Assembly (NCBI RefSeq): GCF_001896135.2
Contig: NZ_MPOH02000015.1
Location: forward strand, 847,900 to 881,869
Length of the DNA: 33,970 nucleotides
Origin: Streptomyces phaeoluteigriseus
GTDB taxonomy: Bacteria > Actinomycetota > Actinomycetes > Streptomycetales > Streptomycetaceae
Reading direction: 5' to 3'
The notes under the pieces were generated by a model. The model did no database searches. It was not told the origin of the DNA and saw nothing but the letters and a program-made list of their open reading frames with translations. The position numbers were made by a program, and so were the translations under genes. Positions 25,470 to 32,410 of this stretch are shown one piece after another; position 1 is the stretch's first letter, and every line of letters begins with the position of its first letter.

Positions 25470-27107
25470 TCAGAGGTCGCCGAGCCACCAGGCGGAGGTG
25501 GAGCCGGGCAGTACGCCGGCCGGGCAGGGACCGCTGGACAACAGGGGCGTGCCGGAGACCGGCGCGGGGGTGGGGGCCGTACCGAAGTTGACGGCGCAGA
25601 CGAGCCCGTCGCCGCGGGCGAAGGCGAGGACACCGGGCGGGGCGTCCAGCCAGCGCAGCGTGCCCTCACCCAACTGAGGCAGAGCGGAACGGAGTTGTAG
25701 GCCGTCGCGGTACAGGTGCCAGAAGGAGCGGGTGTCGGCGAGGGCGCGGTCGGTGGCGTATTCGGCGAAGTAGTCCGGCTGCGGCAGCCATGGCTTGGCG
25801 CCCTCGGCGCCGGAGGTGAAGCCGAACGGCGAGGCCTGGCCCGACCACGGCAGCGGGACGCGGCAGCCGTCGCGGATGCGGGCGCGGCTGCCGGTGCGCC
25901 GGAAGATCGGGTCGGTGAGTACGTCGTCGGGCAGGTCGACGACCTCGGGCAGCCCGAGTTCCTCGCCCTGGTAGATGTACGCGGCGCCGGGCAGCGCCAG
26001 CATCAGCAGGGCGGCGGCGCGGGCGCGGGCGGTGCCGAGTCCGCTGCCTTCGGTGGCGGGTTCGCCGTAGCGGGTGACGGTGCGGACCTGGTCGTGGTTG
26101 TTGAGGACCCAGGTGACCGTCGAGCCCGTGCCGGCGATGTCCTCCATGGCCTCGGAGACGACCTTGCGGAAGGCGTCGGCGCTCCAGGGGGCGCTCAGCA
26201 GGTCGAAGAAGAAGGCCTGGTGCAGTTCGTCGGGGCGGACGTAGCGGGCGTGTTCGCGTGCGGTGGGCACCGACACCTCGCCGACGAGGAGGCGTTCGCG
26301 GCCGTCGCGTGCCGTGTACTCCTCGCAGACCGCCCGCCAGTGCCGCCACACGTCGTGCACCTCGGGCTGGTTCCAGGCTAGCGGGTTGACCGAGTCGCGG
26401 GTGCGGGCGTCGGCCTCGGGGTCCGGGGAGTCGGGCAGGTCGGGGTGTTTGAACAGACCGGCGGCGACGTCGATGCGGAAGCCGTCGGCGCCCCGGTCCA
26501 GCCAGAAGCGCAGGACCCGGTCGAACTCGGCGGCCACCTCGGGGGTGCGCCAGTTCCAGTCGGGCTGCTCGGGGGTGAACATGTGGAGGTACCACTGGCC
26601 GGGCCGCCCGTCCGGCTCGGTCACCCGGCTCCAGGCCGGTCCGCCGAACATGGCGTGCCAGTTGTTGGGCGGCTCGCTTCCGTCGGGGCCGCGGCCGTCG
26701 GCGAAGTGGAAGCGGGCGCGGGCGGGGCTGCCGGGCCCGGCGGCGATGGCCTCGCGGAACCAGGGGTGCTCGCTGGAGCAGTGGTTGGGCACGATGTCCA
26801 GGAGCACCTTGACGCCGAGCCGCCGGGCGGCCGCCACCAGCAGGTCGAACTCGGCGAGGTCGCCGAAGATCGGGTCGACGTCGCAGTAGTCGGCCACGTC
26901 GTAGCCGTGGTCGTGCTGCGGGGAGGGGTAGAAGGGGCTGAGCCAGATCCCGTCCACCCCGAGCTTCTTGAGGTACGGCAGTCCGGACCGGACGCCGGCG
27001 AGGTCGCCGACGCCGTCGCCGGTGCTGTCCAGGAAGCTGCGGACGTACACCTGGTAGATCACTGCGTCGCGCCACCAGTGGTGGGCGTCGATGCGCTGGA
27101 GACTCAC
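25470..27107 (-). CDS. GH13 alpha-glucosidase (oligo-alpha-glucosidase type)
   Basis: This ~545-residue intracellular GH13 enzyme has no signal peptide. The four conserved GH13 regions are present: DIVPNH (104-109), GFRIDVAAG with nucleophile Asp213, LLVGEVSV with acid/base Glu277, and NNHDQ with Asp339. The N-terminus DAVIYQVYVRSFLDSTGDG is typical of exo-acting alpha-glucosidases that split maltose, isomaltose or trehalose-like sugars after import. GTG 27107 is preferred because the proposed -10 (27151-27146) places the transcript start downstream of the in-frame ATG at 27143; that ATG lacks a ribosome binding site. It is the first gene of the glucosidase-binding protein-permease-permease operon. 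Confidence 0.9.
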   Translation of the reverse strand: MSLQRIDAHHWWRDAVIYQVYVRSFLDSTGDGVGDLAGVRSGLPYLKKLGVDGIWLSPFYPSPQHDHGYDVADYCDVDPIFGDLAEFDLLVAAARRLGVKVLLDIVPNHCSSEHPWFREAIAAGPGSPARARFHFADGRGPDGSEPPNNWHAMFGGPAWSRVTEPDGRPGQWYLHMFTPEQPDWNWRTPEVAAEFDRVLRFWLDRGADGFRIDVAAGLFKHPDLPDSPDPEADARTRDSVNPLAWNQPEVHDVWRHWRAVCEEYTARDGRERLLVGEVSVPTAREHARYVRPDELHQAFFFDLLSAPWSADAFRKVVSEAMEDIAGTGSTVTWVLNNHDQVRTVTRYGEPATEGSGLGTARARAAALLMLALPGAAYIYQGEELGLPEVVDLPDDVLTDPIFRRTGSRARIRDGCRVPLPWSGQASPFGFTSGAEGAKPWLPQPDYFAEYATDRALADTRSFWHLYRDGLQLRSALPQLGEGTLRWLDAPPGVLAFARGDGLVCAVNFGTAPTPAPVSGTPLLSSGPCPAGVLPGSTSAWWLGDL

Positions 27108-27299
27108 CCCGTTGACCTGTCTGTGCGAGCTGACGTTATGCATGCATGTTAGGTAGGCATGTCGAGAGGAAGTCAACGAGTAGGCAGGAATTACCGAGGA
27201 GTTGGTCGGGCAAATAGGGAGATATAGGGGCACGCAAAGGCAAGGTGAGACCGGCGCGTTACCTAACAGGTAACTAGCGCGGGCGCGTCGGGCGCGTGC
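27108..27299 (-). promoter_or_regulatory. Control region of the alpha-glucoside operon
   Basis: On the minus strand, TTGACT (27176-27171) is a good -35, followed after 19 bp by TAACAT (27151-27146) as -10. TACCTAACA (27155-27147) overlaps the -10 and equals half of the palindromic operators at 27259-27273 and 28625-28639. The AT-rich stretch around 27185-27235 is unusual for this GC-rich DNA. Nothing coding is seen. Confidence 0.6.
27259..27273. promoter_or_regulatory. Palindromic operator, copy 1 (TTACCT-AAC-AGGTAA)
   Basis: A perfect 6-bp-arm inverted repeat, TTACCTAACAGGTAA, lies ~85 bp upstream of the glucosidase -35. The core TACCTAACAGGTA is shared exactly (13 bp, opposite orientation) with the site at 28625-28639. 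It is a candidate binding site for the PadR regulator encoded at 28691. Confidence 0.75.
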
Positions 27300-28571
27300 T
27301 TATCGAGAAGGGACGGCCGCGAGTTCGCGCGCCAGTCGGCGCACCGCGGCCTCGGGCGTCCCGTGCCCGGTCATCGCGTCGTGCACCACCGCCTGCACCA
27401 CCAGGCTCACCTGGTCGTAGCGCGCGCTCTTGGGGCGCGGTGCGGCGGCGAGGACGCTCTCGCGCAGGGTCGGCAGATAGGGGAAGTGCCGGATCAGCGC
27501 GGGGTCCTCGTACAGCGCGGCCCGGACCGGCGGCAGGGCGCCACGGGTGAGGACCTGGCGCTGCACCGGTTCGCTGGTGAGGTAGGCGATGAGCCGCGCG
27601 GCCGAGTCGGGGTGTTCGGCATGGGAGTTGACGGCCAGGTTGGAGCCGCCCAGGACGCTGGTCCCCGGACCGTCGGGGCCCGGCAGCGGTACGGCGCCGA
27701 TCCGCCCGGCGACCCGCGAGTTCGGGGCCGAGGCGGCGACGTAGGCGTACGGCCAGTTGCGCAGGAAGAGGAGCCGGCCGTCCTGGAAGGCCTGCTTCGA
27801 CTCCTCCTCCTTGTACGTCAGCGCCTCCTGGGGTATCCAGCCCTCGCGCACCCCTCGGGCGAGGAACGCGATGCCCTCGCGGGCCCCGGCCGAGTTCACG
27901 GTGACGCGGGTCCCCTCGTCACCGAGGATGGTGCCGCCCGCCGAGTAGACGGCCTCGGCCGCGTTGACGGTGAGTCCCTCGTACGGCAGGAACTGGCCGG
28001 CGTAGCCGCCGAGTCCGTGCCTGGGGGCGATGGTCCTCGCGGCCCGTTCCAGTTCGGCCCAGGTGCGCGGCGGCGGGACTCCCTCCTCGGCTAGGACGTC
28101 CTTGCGGTAGAGGAGGAGTCCGGCGTTCGTGACGTACGGGACGGCGTAGAGCTGTCCGTCGTAGGTCGCCGTGTCCACGACCGGTGGCAGGAAGGTCCTC
28201 AGGGGGAAGCGGTCACGGGGCAGCGGACGTATCCAGCCCGCCGCGGCGAACTCCGGTGTCCAGTTGACGTCGATGTTCAGGACGTCGAAGCGGCTGCGGT
28301 CGCCGCCGCGCAGGTCGGTCGTCATCTGCGCGTGCGTCTCGTCGGCGGAGTCCGGCAGCTCGACGAGCGTGACCCGCTCACCGGGATGCGTGCGGTTCCA
28401 GCCCTCCAGCAGCGGGCCGAGATAACCCGTGAGGTCTCCGGCGGTGGCGAGGGTCAGCGGCCCCCGGCCGTCCGCGCCCCCCTGCTGCGCACCGGCACCC
28501 GAGGCGACGTAACCGGTGAGGATCACCACGAGGACGAGGAGGCCCCTACCGGCGGCGTGTATCCACCGCAT
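27300..28571 (-). CDS. Second sugar ABC transporter substrate-binding protein
   Basis: This 423-residue secreted or anchored binding protein has an N-terminal hydrophobic segment (GLLVLVVILTGYVASGAGA) without a lipobox Cys, so it is a signal peptide or anchor rather than a lipoprotein signal. The mature region matches family 1 solute-binding proteins: LEGWNRTHPGERVTLVELPD, FDVLNIDVNWTPEFAAAGW, YAVPYVTNAGLLLYRKDVLA and SVLGGSNLAVNSHAEHPDSA. It has no permease of its own; it may use the permease pair of the next operon or a distant one. The ATG at 28571 follows GGGAGGAACCT; an ATG at 28622 would begin inside the -10. It is transcribed divergently from padR across a shared operator. Confidence 0.87.
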   Translation of the reverse strand: MRWIHAAGRGLLVLVVILTGYVASGAGAQQGGADGRGPLTLATAGDLTGYLGPLLEGWNRTHPGERVTLVELPDSADETHAQMTTDLRGGDRSRFDVLNIDVNWTPEFAAAGWIRPLPRDRFPLRTFLPPVVDTATYDGQLYAVPYVTNAGLLLYRKDVLAEEGVPPPRTWAELERAARTIAPRHGLGGYAGQFLPYEGLTVNAAEAVYSAGGTILGDEGTRVTVNSAGAREGIAFLARGVREGWIPQEALTYKEEESKQAFQDGRLLFLRNWPYAYVAASAPNSRVAGRIGAVPLPGPDGPGTSVLGGSNLAVNSHAEHPDSAARLIAYLTSEPVQRQVLTRGALPPVRAALYEDPALIRHFPYLPTLRESVLAAAPRPKSARYDQVSLVVQAVVHDAMTGHGTPEAAVRRLARELAAVPSR

Positions 28572-28690
28572 AGGTTCCTCCCTGTACACCGGCACGGGCG
28601 TCCTCGCCCGGTCAGAGGCCATGTATACCTGTTAGGTATGCGCGATACTAGGGCCTGGAGCACATTACGAGGACTAGGAGGACAGCACGC
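28572..28690. promoter_or_regulatory. Divergent promoter region, binding protein / PadR
   Basis: Toward PadR, GATACT (28644-28649) is a candidate -10. Toward the binding protein, TATACAT on the minus strand (28627-28621) is a candidate -10. The palindrome at 28625-28639 lies between them and overlaps the minus-strand -10, so one bound protein could repress both directions. Confidence 0.55.
28625..28639. promoter_or_regulatory. Palindromic operator, copy 2 (ATACCT-GTT-AGGTAT)
   Basis: ATACCTGTTAGGTAT is a perfect 6-bp-arm inverted repeat. It is the reverse complement of the 27259 site over 13 central bases. Its TTAGGTAT half resembles, as I recall it, the operator of the PadR-type regulator VanR of Corynebacterium glutamicum. 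PadR autorepression is the simplest reading. Confidence 0.78.
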
Positions 28691-29206
28691 GTGCGCCTTG
28701 CCCTCCTGGCTCTTCTCGCGCGCGGCCCCGCCCACGGCTACGAGCTCAAACAGGACCTTGAGCAACTGCTGGGCTCCGCGTACCCTCAGCCGAACGTCGG
28801 CCAGATCTACGTCACGCTCGGCCGCCTGGAGAAGACGGGCCTGATCGAGGGCGAAGAGGTCGAGCAGTCGAGCCGTCCCAACAAGAAGATCTACCACCTC
28901 ACCGACGCCGGACGGGACGAGCTGCGCGCCTGGTACGAGGAGACGGCGGACGAGCCGCGCGTGCGGGACGAGTTCTTCATGAAGCTCGCCCTCGCCCCGC
29001 AGACCGGCCTCGCCGACCAGATCGCCCTCATCAACAGACAGCGGCGCCAGTACCTCAACACCATGCGCAGCCTGTCGAAGCTGGCGGCCGCCGAGAACCG
29101 CGACAACCGCATCTCCCAGCTGCTGATCGAGGGCGCGATGCTGCACCTGCAGGCCGACCTCGACTGGCTGGAGCGATGCCAGGAAGAGCTGGAGGAACCG
29201 GAGTGA
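28691..29206 (+). CDS. PadR-family transcriptional regulator
   Basis: This 171-residue PadR regulator has an N-terminal winged helix (1-75: LALLALLARGPAHGYELKQ, then PNVGQIYVTLGRLEKTGLIE and KIYHLTDAGRDEL) and a C-terminal helical dimerisation domain (subfamily with Vir_act_alpha_C-like helices). PadR proteins usually repress a neighbouring transporter and respond to small hydrophobic compounds. The GTG start has AGGAGGA upstream, and the stop overlaps the ABC ATPase GTG (GTGA), so regulator and transporter form one operon. The operator at 28625-28639 lies in its promoter. Confidence 0.93.
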   Translation: MRLALLALLARGPAHGYELKQDLEQLLGSAYPQPNVGQIYVTLGRLEKTGLIEGEEVEQSSRPNKKIYHLTDAGRDELRAWYEETADEPRVRDEFFMKLALAPQTGLADQIALINRQRRQYLNTMRSLSKLAAAENRDNRISQLLIEGAMLHLQADLDWLERCQEELEEPE

Positions 29207-29952
29207 GCGACAGCCCCGTTCCCTTGCTGCGCGCCGAGGGCCTGGTCAAGACCCACCACGGCGAGGGCGCCCCGGCGCACGCCGTGCGCGGCGTCGACCT
29301 GCGCGTACGCGGCGGCGAGTTCGTGGCGATCACCGGCCCCTCCGGCGCCGGGAAGTCGACCCTGCTGCATCTCCTCGGCGGACTCCAGCGGCCCGACAGC
29401 GGCAGCCTCTGGCTGGACGGCGAGCGCACCGACGCCTACAGCGAGTCACGCTGGGCGGTCGAGCGCAGGAAGCGCATCGGCATCGTCTTCCAGTTCTTCA
29501 ACCTGGTCTCCAACCTGTCCGTCGCCGACAACGTCGAACTGCCCGCCCTGCTAGCCGGCCTCTCCCCCCGGCAGGCGCGCGCCGAGCGGGAGGGACTGCT
29601 GGCCGAGCTGGGGCTCGCCGGCAAGGACCGCAGCATGCCGGGCGAGCTGTCCGGCGGCGAGCAACAGCGGGTCGCGCTGGCCCGCGCCCTGGTCAACCGC
29701 CCGCCCCTGCTGCTCGCCGACGAACCCGCGGGCAGCCTGGACAGCAAGGGCACCCGCGAGGTGATGCGGCTGCTGTCCCGCTTCCACCAGCGTGGCCAGA
29801 CCATCGTGCTGGTCACCCATGACGCCCGGCTCGCGAGCGCCGCGGACCGGGTGATCAGCTTCTTCGACGGACGGATAGCCGACGACGCGGAACTCGACGG
29901 CACGCCGTCCCGCGGCACCGGCATATCCGGCGTGCTGGAGCTGAAGGACTGA
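29203..29952 (+). CDS. MacB/LolD-type ABC transporter ATP-binding protein
   Basis: This 249-residue ATPase has Walker A GPSGAGKST, Q-loop IVFQFFNLVSNLSV, signature LSGGEQQRVALARAL, Walker B LLLADEPAGSLDS and switch VLVTHDARL. The FFNL and ADEPAGSLDS forms are typical of the MacB/FtsE/LolD type VII (mechanotransmission) class. The GTG at 29203 overlaps the padR stop and has GGAGGA upstream. It works with the FtsX/MacB-like permease 38 bp downstream. Confidence 0.92.
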   Translation: MSDSPVPLLRAEGLVKTHHGEGAPAHAVRGVDLRVRGGEFVAITGPSGAGKSTLLHLLGGLQRPDSGSLWLDGERTDAYSESRWAVERRKRIGIVFQFFNLVSNLSVADNVELPALLAGLSPRQARAEREGLLAELGLAGKDRSMPGELSGGEQQRVALARALVNRPPLLLADEPAGSLDSKGTREVMRLLSRFHQRGQTIVLVTHDARLASAADRVISFFDGRIADDAELDGTPSRGTGISGVLELKD

Positions 29953-29990
29953 CATGCGGGCGTACGACGATCCCCGGAAGGGCTGAGCCG

Positions 29991-32273
29991 GTGCGAGCGA
30001 CTGCGCGCTGGGCCCACTCCGATCTGCGCACCCACCGCGGGGAGGCGCTGTTCCTGGTGCTCGCCACGGCGGGCATCGTGGCCTCCCTGCTGCTGGCCAC
30101 GGCCCTGTTCGGGTACGCCACCAACCCCTGGCAGCGGGTGTTCACCCAGGCGCGCGGCGCGCACGTGTGGCTGCACACCGGACCGACGGCCGCCGCGGAC
30201 CGGCTCGCCGCACTGGCCGGCGTCGAGTCCGTCGCCGGCCCCTACCCGGTCGCCTCCACCACCGTGACCTCCCGCGGCGCCCGCGCCTCCGTCGAACTGC
30301 GCGGCACACCCGAGCTGCCCGCCGTGGGCCGCCCGCTCCTCACCGCCGGTCACTGGCTGGACCCGGCGACCCCCGACGGTGTCGTCCTGGACGGCCGCCT
30401 CGCCCGCGCCCTGGTGGCCGAACCCGGCGACACCCTCACCCTGCCCGGCACATCGCGCGCACTGACCGTCCTCGGCATCGCCGACAGCGCCGAACCGCGC
30501 TACCGCCCCGGCGACCGGCCCGGCCTCGTCTGGGCGCTCCCCTCCGCCGTGCCGGACCCGGACGGCCAGGTGACCGGCCTGCGGCTGACCGATGCCGACG
30601 ACACCGACTACGCCGTCCAGCGGGCCGTGACCGTGCTGGGCTCCGGCGCGGTCAGCGAGGTCTCCACCTGGCAGCAGGCCCGTGCCGAGGCCCAGGGCGA
30701 CAACCGGCTCCTCGGGCAGGTGCTGGGCCTGTTCGGGCTCGGCGCGCTGGTCGCCGCCGGTCTCGCCGTGCACGGGGCGATCGGCACCCGCATCCGCGGC
30801 CATCTGCGGGACATCTCCGTGCTGAAGGCGATCGGCTTCACCCCGGGCCAGGTCGTGCGGATCTTCCTGCTCCAGCACATCGCCTACGCACTGCTGGGCG
30901 CCACGGCCGCCGCGGCCCTCGTCCAGGCGCTGGGCAGCCATGTCCCGGGGCGGCTGGGGGACGCCGTCGGCGTGTGGCAGAACCTGCCCGGCCATGCCGT
31001 GGCGCTGGTCTCGGTACCCGTGGCGGTGGTGCTGTTCATCGGCGCGACCACCGGGCTCGCCGCCTGGCGGGCGGGGCGGGTGCCGCCGGTGCCGGTGCCC
31101 CGGCCGGCCGCTCCGGCGGGCGGAAGGCTGTCCGGTGTGGCACGCCGGGCGCTGGGGCTACGGGTGCCGCCCGCGCTGGTCCTGGGCTGGCACACGGCGT
31201 TCACCCGGCGGCCGCGCTCCGTGGCGACGGTGGCCCGGCTGGCGCTGCCCCTGCTGCTGATCGTGGTCGCGCTGAGCGCCTGGACCACCATCGACCGCTT
31301 CCGCAGCAGCCCCGAGGAGACGGGCCTGCCGGCCGCGCTCACCGTCCACGCCGACGCCGGGCTGTCGGACCGGGACACCCGCGCCCTGCTGGAACGCGAC
31401 CCGCAGGTCGCCGCCGCCTACCCGGGCGTCGAGGTCGCCGCCCTGGTCCCCGGCCAGACGGCCACGATCGCCCTGCGCGGCCTCGGTACCCGCCAGGACC
31501 CCTACCCGTACAGCCTGGTGGAGGGGCGCCCGGCGGACGGCCGGGACGAGGCGGTGGCCGGACAGGGCCTGCTCGACCTGCTCGACGTACGCGTCGGCGA
31601 CTGGGTGCGGATGACGGTGGGCGAGCAGCCGCAGATCCTGCACATCGTGGGCCGCAGCATCGAACCGGAGAACGCCGGCCGGGTCATCTCCACCTCGCTC
31701 GACACCCTCCGCGAGAACGATCCGGGGCTCGGCCCGACGCTGTACCAGCTGCGGTTGCGCCCCGGCGCCGACCCCGGCACGGTGGCCGGGCGGCTGGCCA
31801 CGGCCGGGGAGGGCCGTCTGGACGTGCACGCCGTGACGAACCCGGCCGACGGGCTCTCCCCGCTGCGCGGGGTGTTCGTGGGCCTGATCGCCGTCCTCGC
31901 CCTGATCGGGCTCATCGAGCTGCTGACCACGATCGGCGGCACCGTGCGCGAGGGCGAGCGGGATCTGCTGGCGCTCAAGGCCATCGGTCTGTCGCCCCGC
32001 CAGATCACCGCGATCACGGTCACCGCCACCGGCTGTACCGCCCTGGCCGCCGTCCTCGTCGGCACGGCACTGGGCACGCCGCTCGCGCACTGGCTGATCG
32101 ACGCCCAGGGCAGGTCGAGCGGCATCGGCGCCGGGATCGCGCACGGTCCGTCGCCCGTCCTGCTGCTGCTGTTCGGCGCGGCGGCGGTGCTGGGCGCGAC
32201 CGCGCTCGCCGCCGTACCGGCGACCCGCGCCGCCCGTCGGCGCCTCGCGGACACGCTCAGCTCGGTGACCTGA
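29991..32273 (+). CDS. FtsX/MacB-like ABC transporter permease
   Basis: This 760-residue membrane protein contains two FtsX-type units. The first has a helix near 19-42, an extracytoplasmic MacB_PCD-like domain (about 45-235), then helices near 243-263, 291-312 and 335-358. The second repeats the pattern after a helix near 410-430. The cytosolic signatures VLKAIGFTPGQVV (277-289) and LLALKAIGLSPRQIT mark the two units. This class expels or extracts compounds or lipids by mechanotransmission rather than classic transport, and some sense cell-envelope stress. The GTG at 29991 follows GGAAGGG. The gene ends in the first unit of a 24-bp repeat. Confidence 0.92.
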   Translation: MRATARWAHSDLRTHRGEALFLVLATAGIVASLLLATALFGYATNPWQRVFTQARGAHVWLHTGPTAAADRLAALAGVESVAGPYPVASTTVTSRGARASVELRGTPELPAVGRPLLTAGHWLDPATPDGVVLDGRLARALVAEPGDTLTLPGTSRALTVLGIADSAEPRYRPGDRPGLVWALPSAVPDPDGQVTGLRLTDADDTDYAVQRAVTVLGSGAVSEVSTWQQARAEAQGDNRLLGQVLGLFGLGALVAAGLAVHGAIGTRIRGHLRDISVLKAIGFTPGQVVRIFLLQHIAYALLGATAAAALVQALGSHVPGRLGDAVGVWQNLPGHAVALVSVPVAVVLFIGATTGLAAWRAGRVPPVPVPRPAAPAGGRLSGVARRALGLRVPPALVLGWHTAFTRRPRSVATVARLALPLLLIVVALSAWTTIDRFRSSPEETGLPAALTVHADAGLSDRDTRALLERDPQVAAAYPGVEVAALVPGQTATIALRGLGTRQDPYPYSLVEGRPADGRDEAVAGQGLLDLLDVRVGDWVRMTVGEQPQILHIVGRSIEPENAGRVISTSLDTLRENDPGLGPTLYQLRLRPGADPGTVAGRLATAGEGRLDVHAVTNPADGLSPLRGVFVGLIAVLALIGLIELLTTIGGTVREGERDLLALKAIGLSPRQITAITVTATGCTALAAVLVGTALGTPLAHWLIDAQGRSSGIGAGIAHGPSPVLLLLFGAAAVLGATALAAVPATRAARRRLADTLSSVT

Positions 32274-32335
32274 GAGCGGTGGGACAGGGTGGTCTGGGAG
32301 CGGGGGGACGAGGTGACCTGAGAGCGGTGGGGCGG
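32264..32335. repeat. Three tandem 24-bp repeats overlapping a stop codon
   Basis: Units start at 32264, 32288 and 32312. Units 1 and 3 share GGTGACCTGAGAGCGGTGGG; unit 2 is diverged (GGTGGTCTGGGAGCGG). The first unit contains the last codons and TGA of the permease gene, so each exact copy repeats the coding end (V-T-stop). It looks like slippage expansion at the gene end. Confidence 0.85.
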
Positions 32336-32369
32336 GGCGGCCAGGACTGACCGGGGCGCCCCGCCCCAC
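32327..32369. terminator. GC hairpin between the convergent permease and pgi genes
   Basis: GTGGGGCGGGGCG (32327-32339) pairs perfectly over 13 bp with CGCCCCGCCCCAC (32357-32369) around a 17-base loop. There is no U-run. It serves both directions. Confidence 0.7.
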
Positions 32370-32380
32370 CGCGCGAGCTC

Positions 32381-32410
32381 GTCACTACCGGCCGCGTCAC
32401 TACCGGCCGC
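32381..32410. repeat. 15-bp tandem duplication covering the pgi stop codon
   Basis: GTCACTACCGGCCGC occurs twice in immediate succession (32381-32395 and 32396-32410). The second copy contains the pgi stop (TAG on the minus strand, 32402-32400). Confidence 0.85.

Noticed and set aside
27108..27143. ATG at 27143 as the glucosidase start
   Set aside because: It lacks a ribosome binding site and lies at or upstream of the transcript start expected from the -35/-10 pair; the GTG at 27107 fits better, but this is not certain.
29954..29986. Ten-codon open frame (MRAYDDPRKG) between the ATPase and the FtsX-like permease
   Set aside because: It is too short to judge, and no leader-peptide features or structure were found; it overlaps the permease ribosome binding site.
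21899..32273. Whole accessory block as an integrated mobile element
   Set aside because: No integrase, transposase, tRNA target or flanking att-like repeats were found; its composition and codon use match the neighbours.
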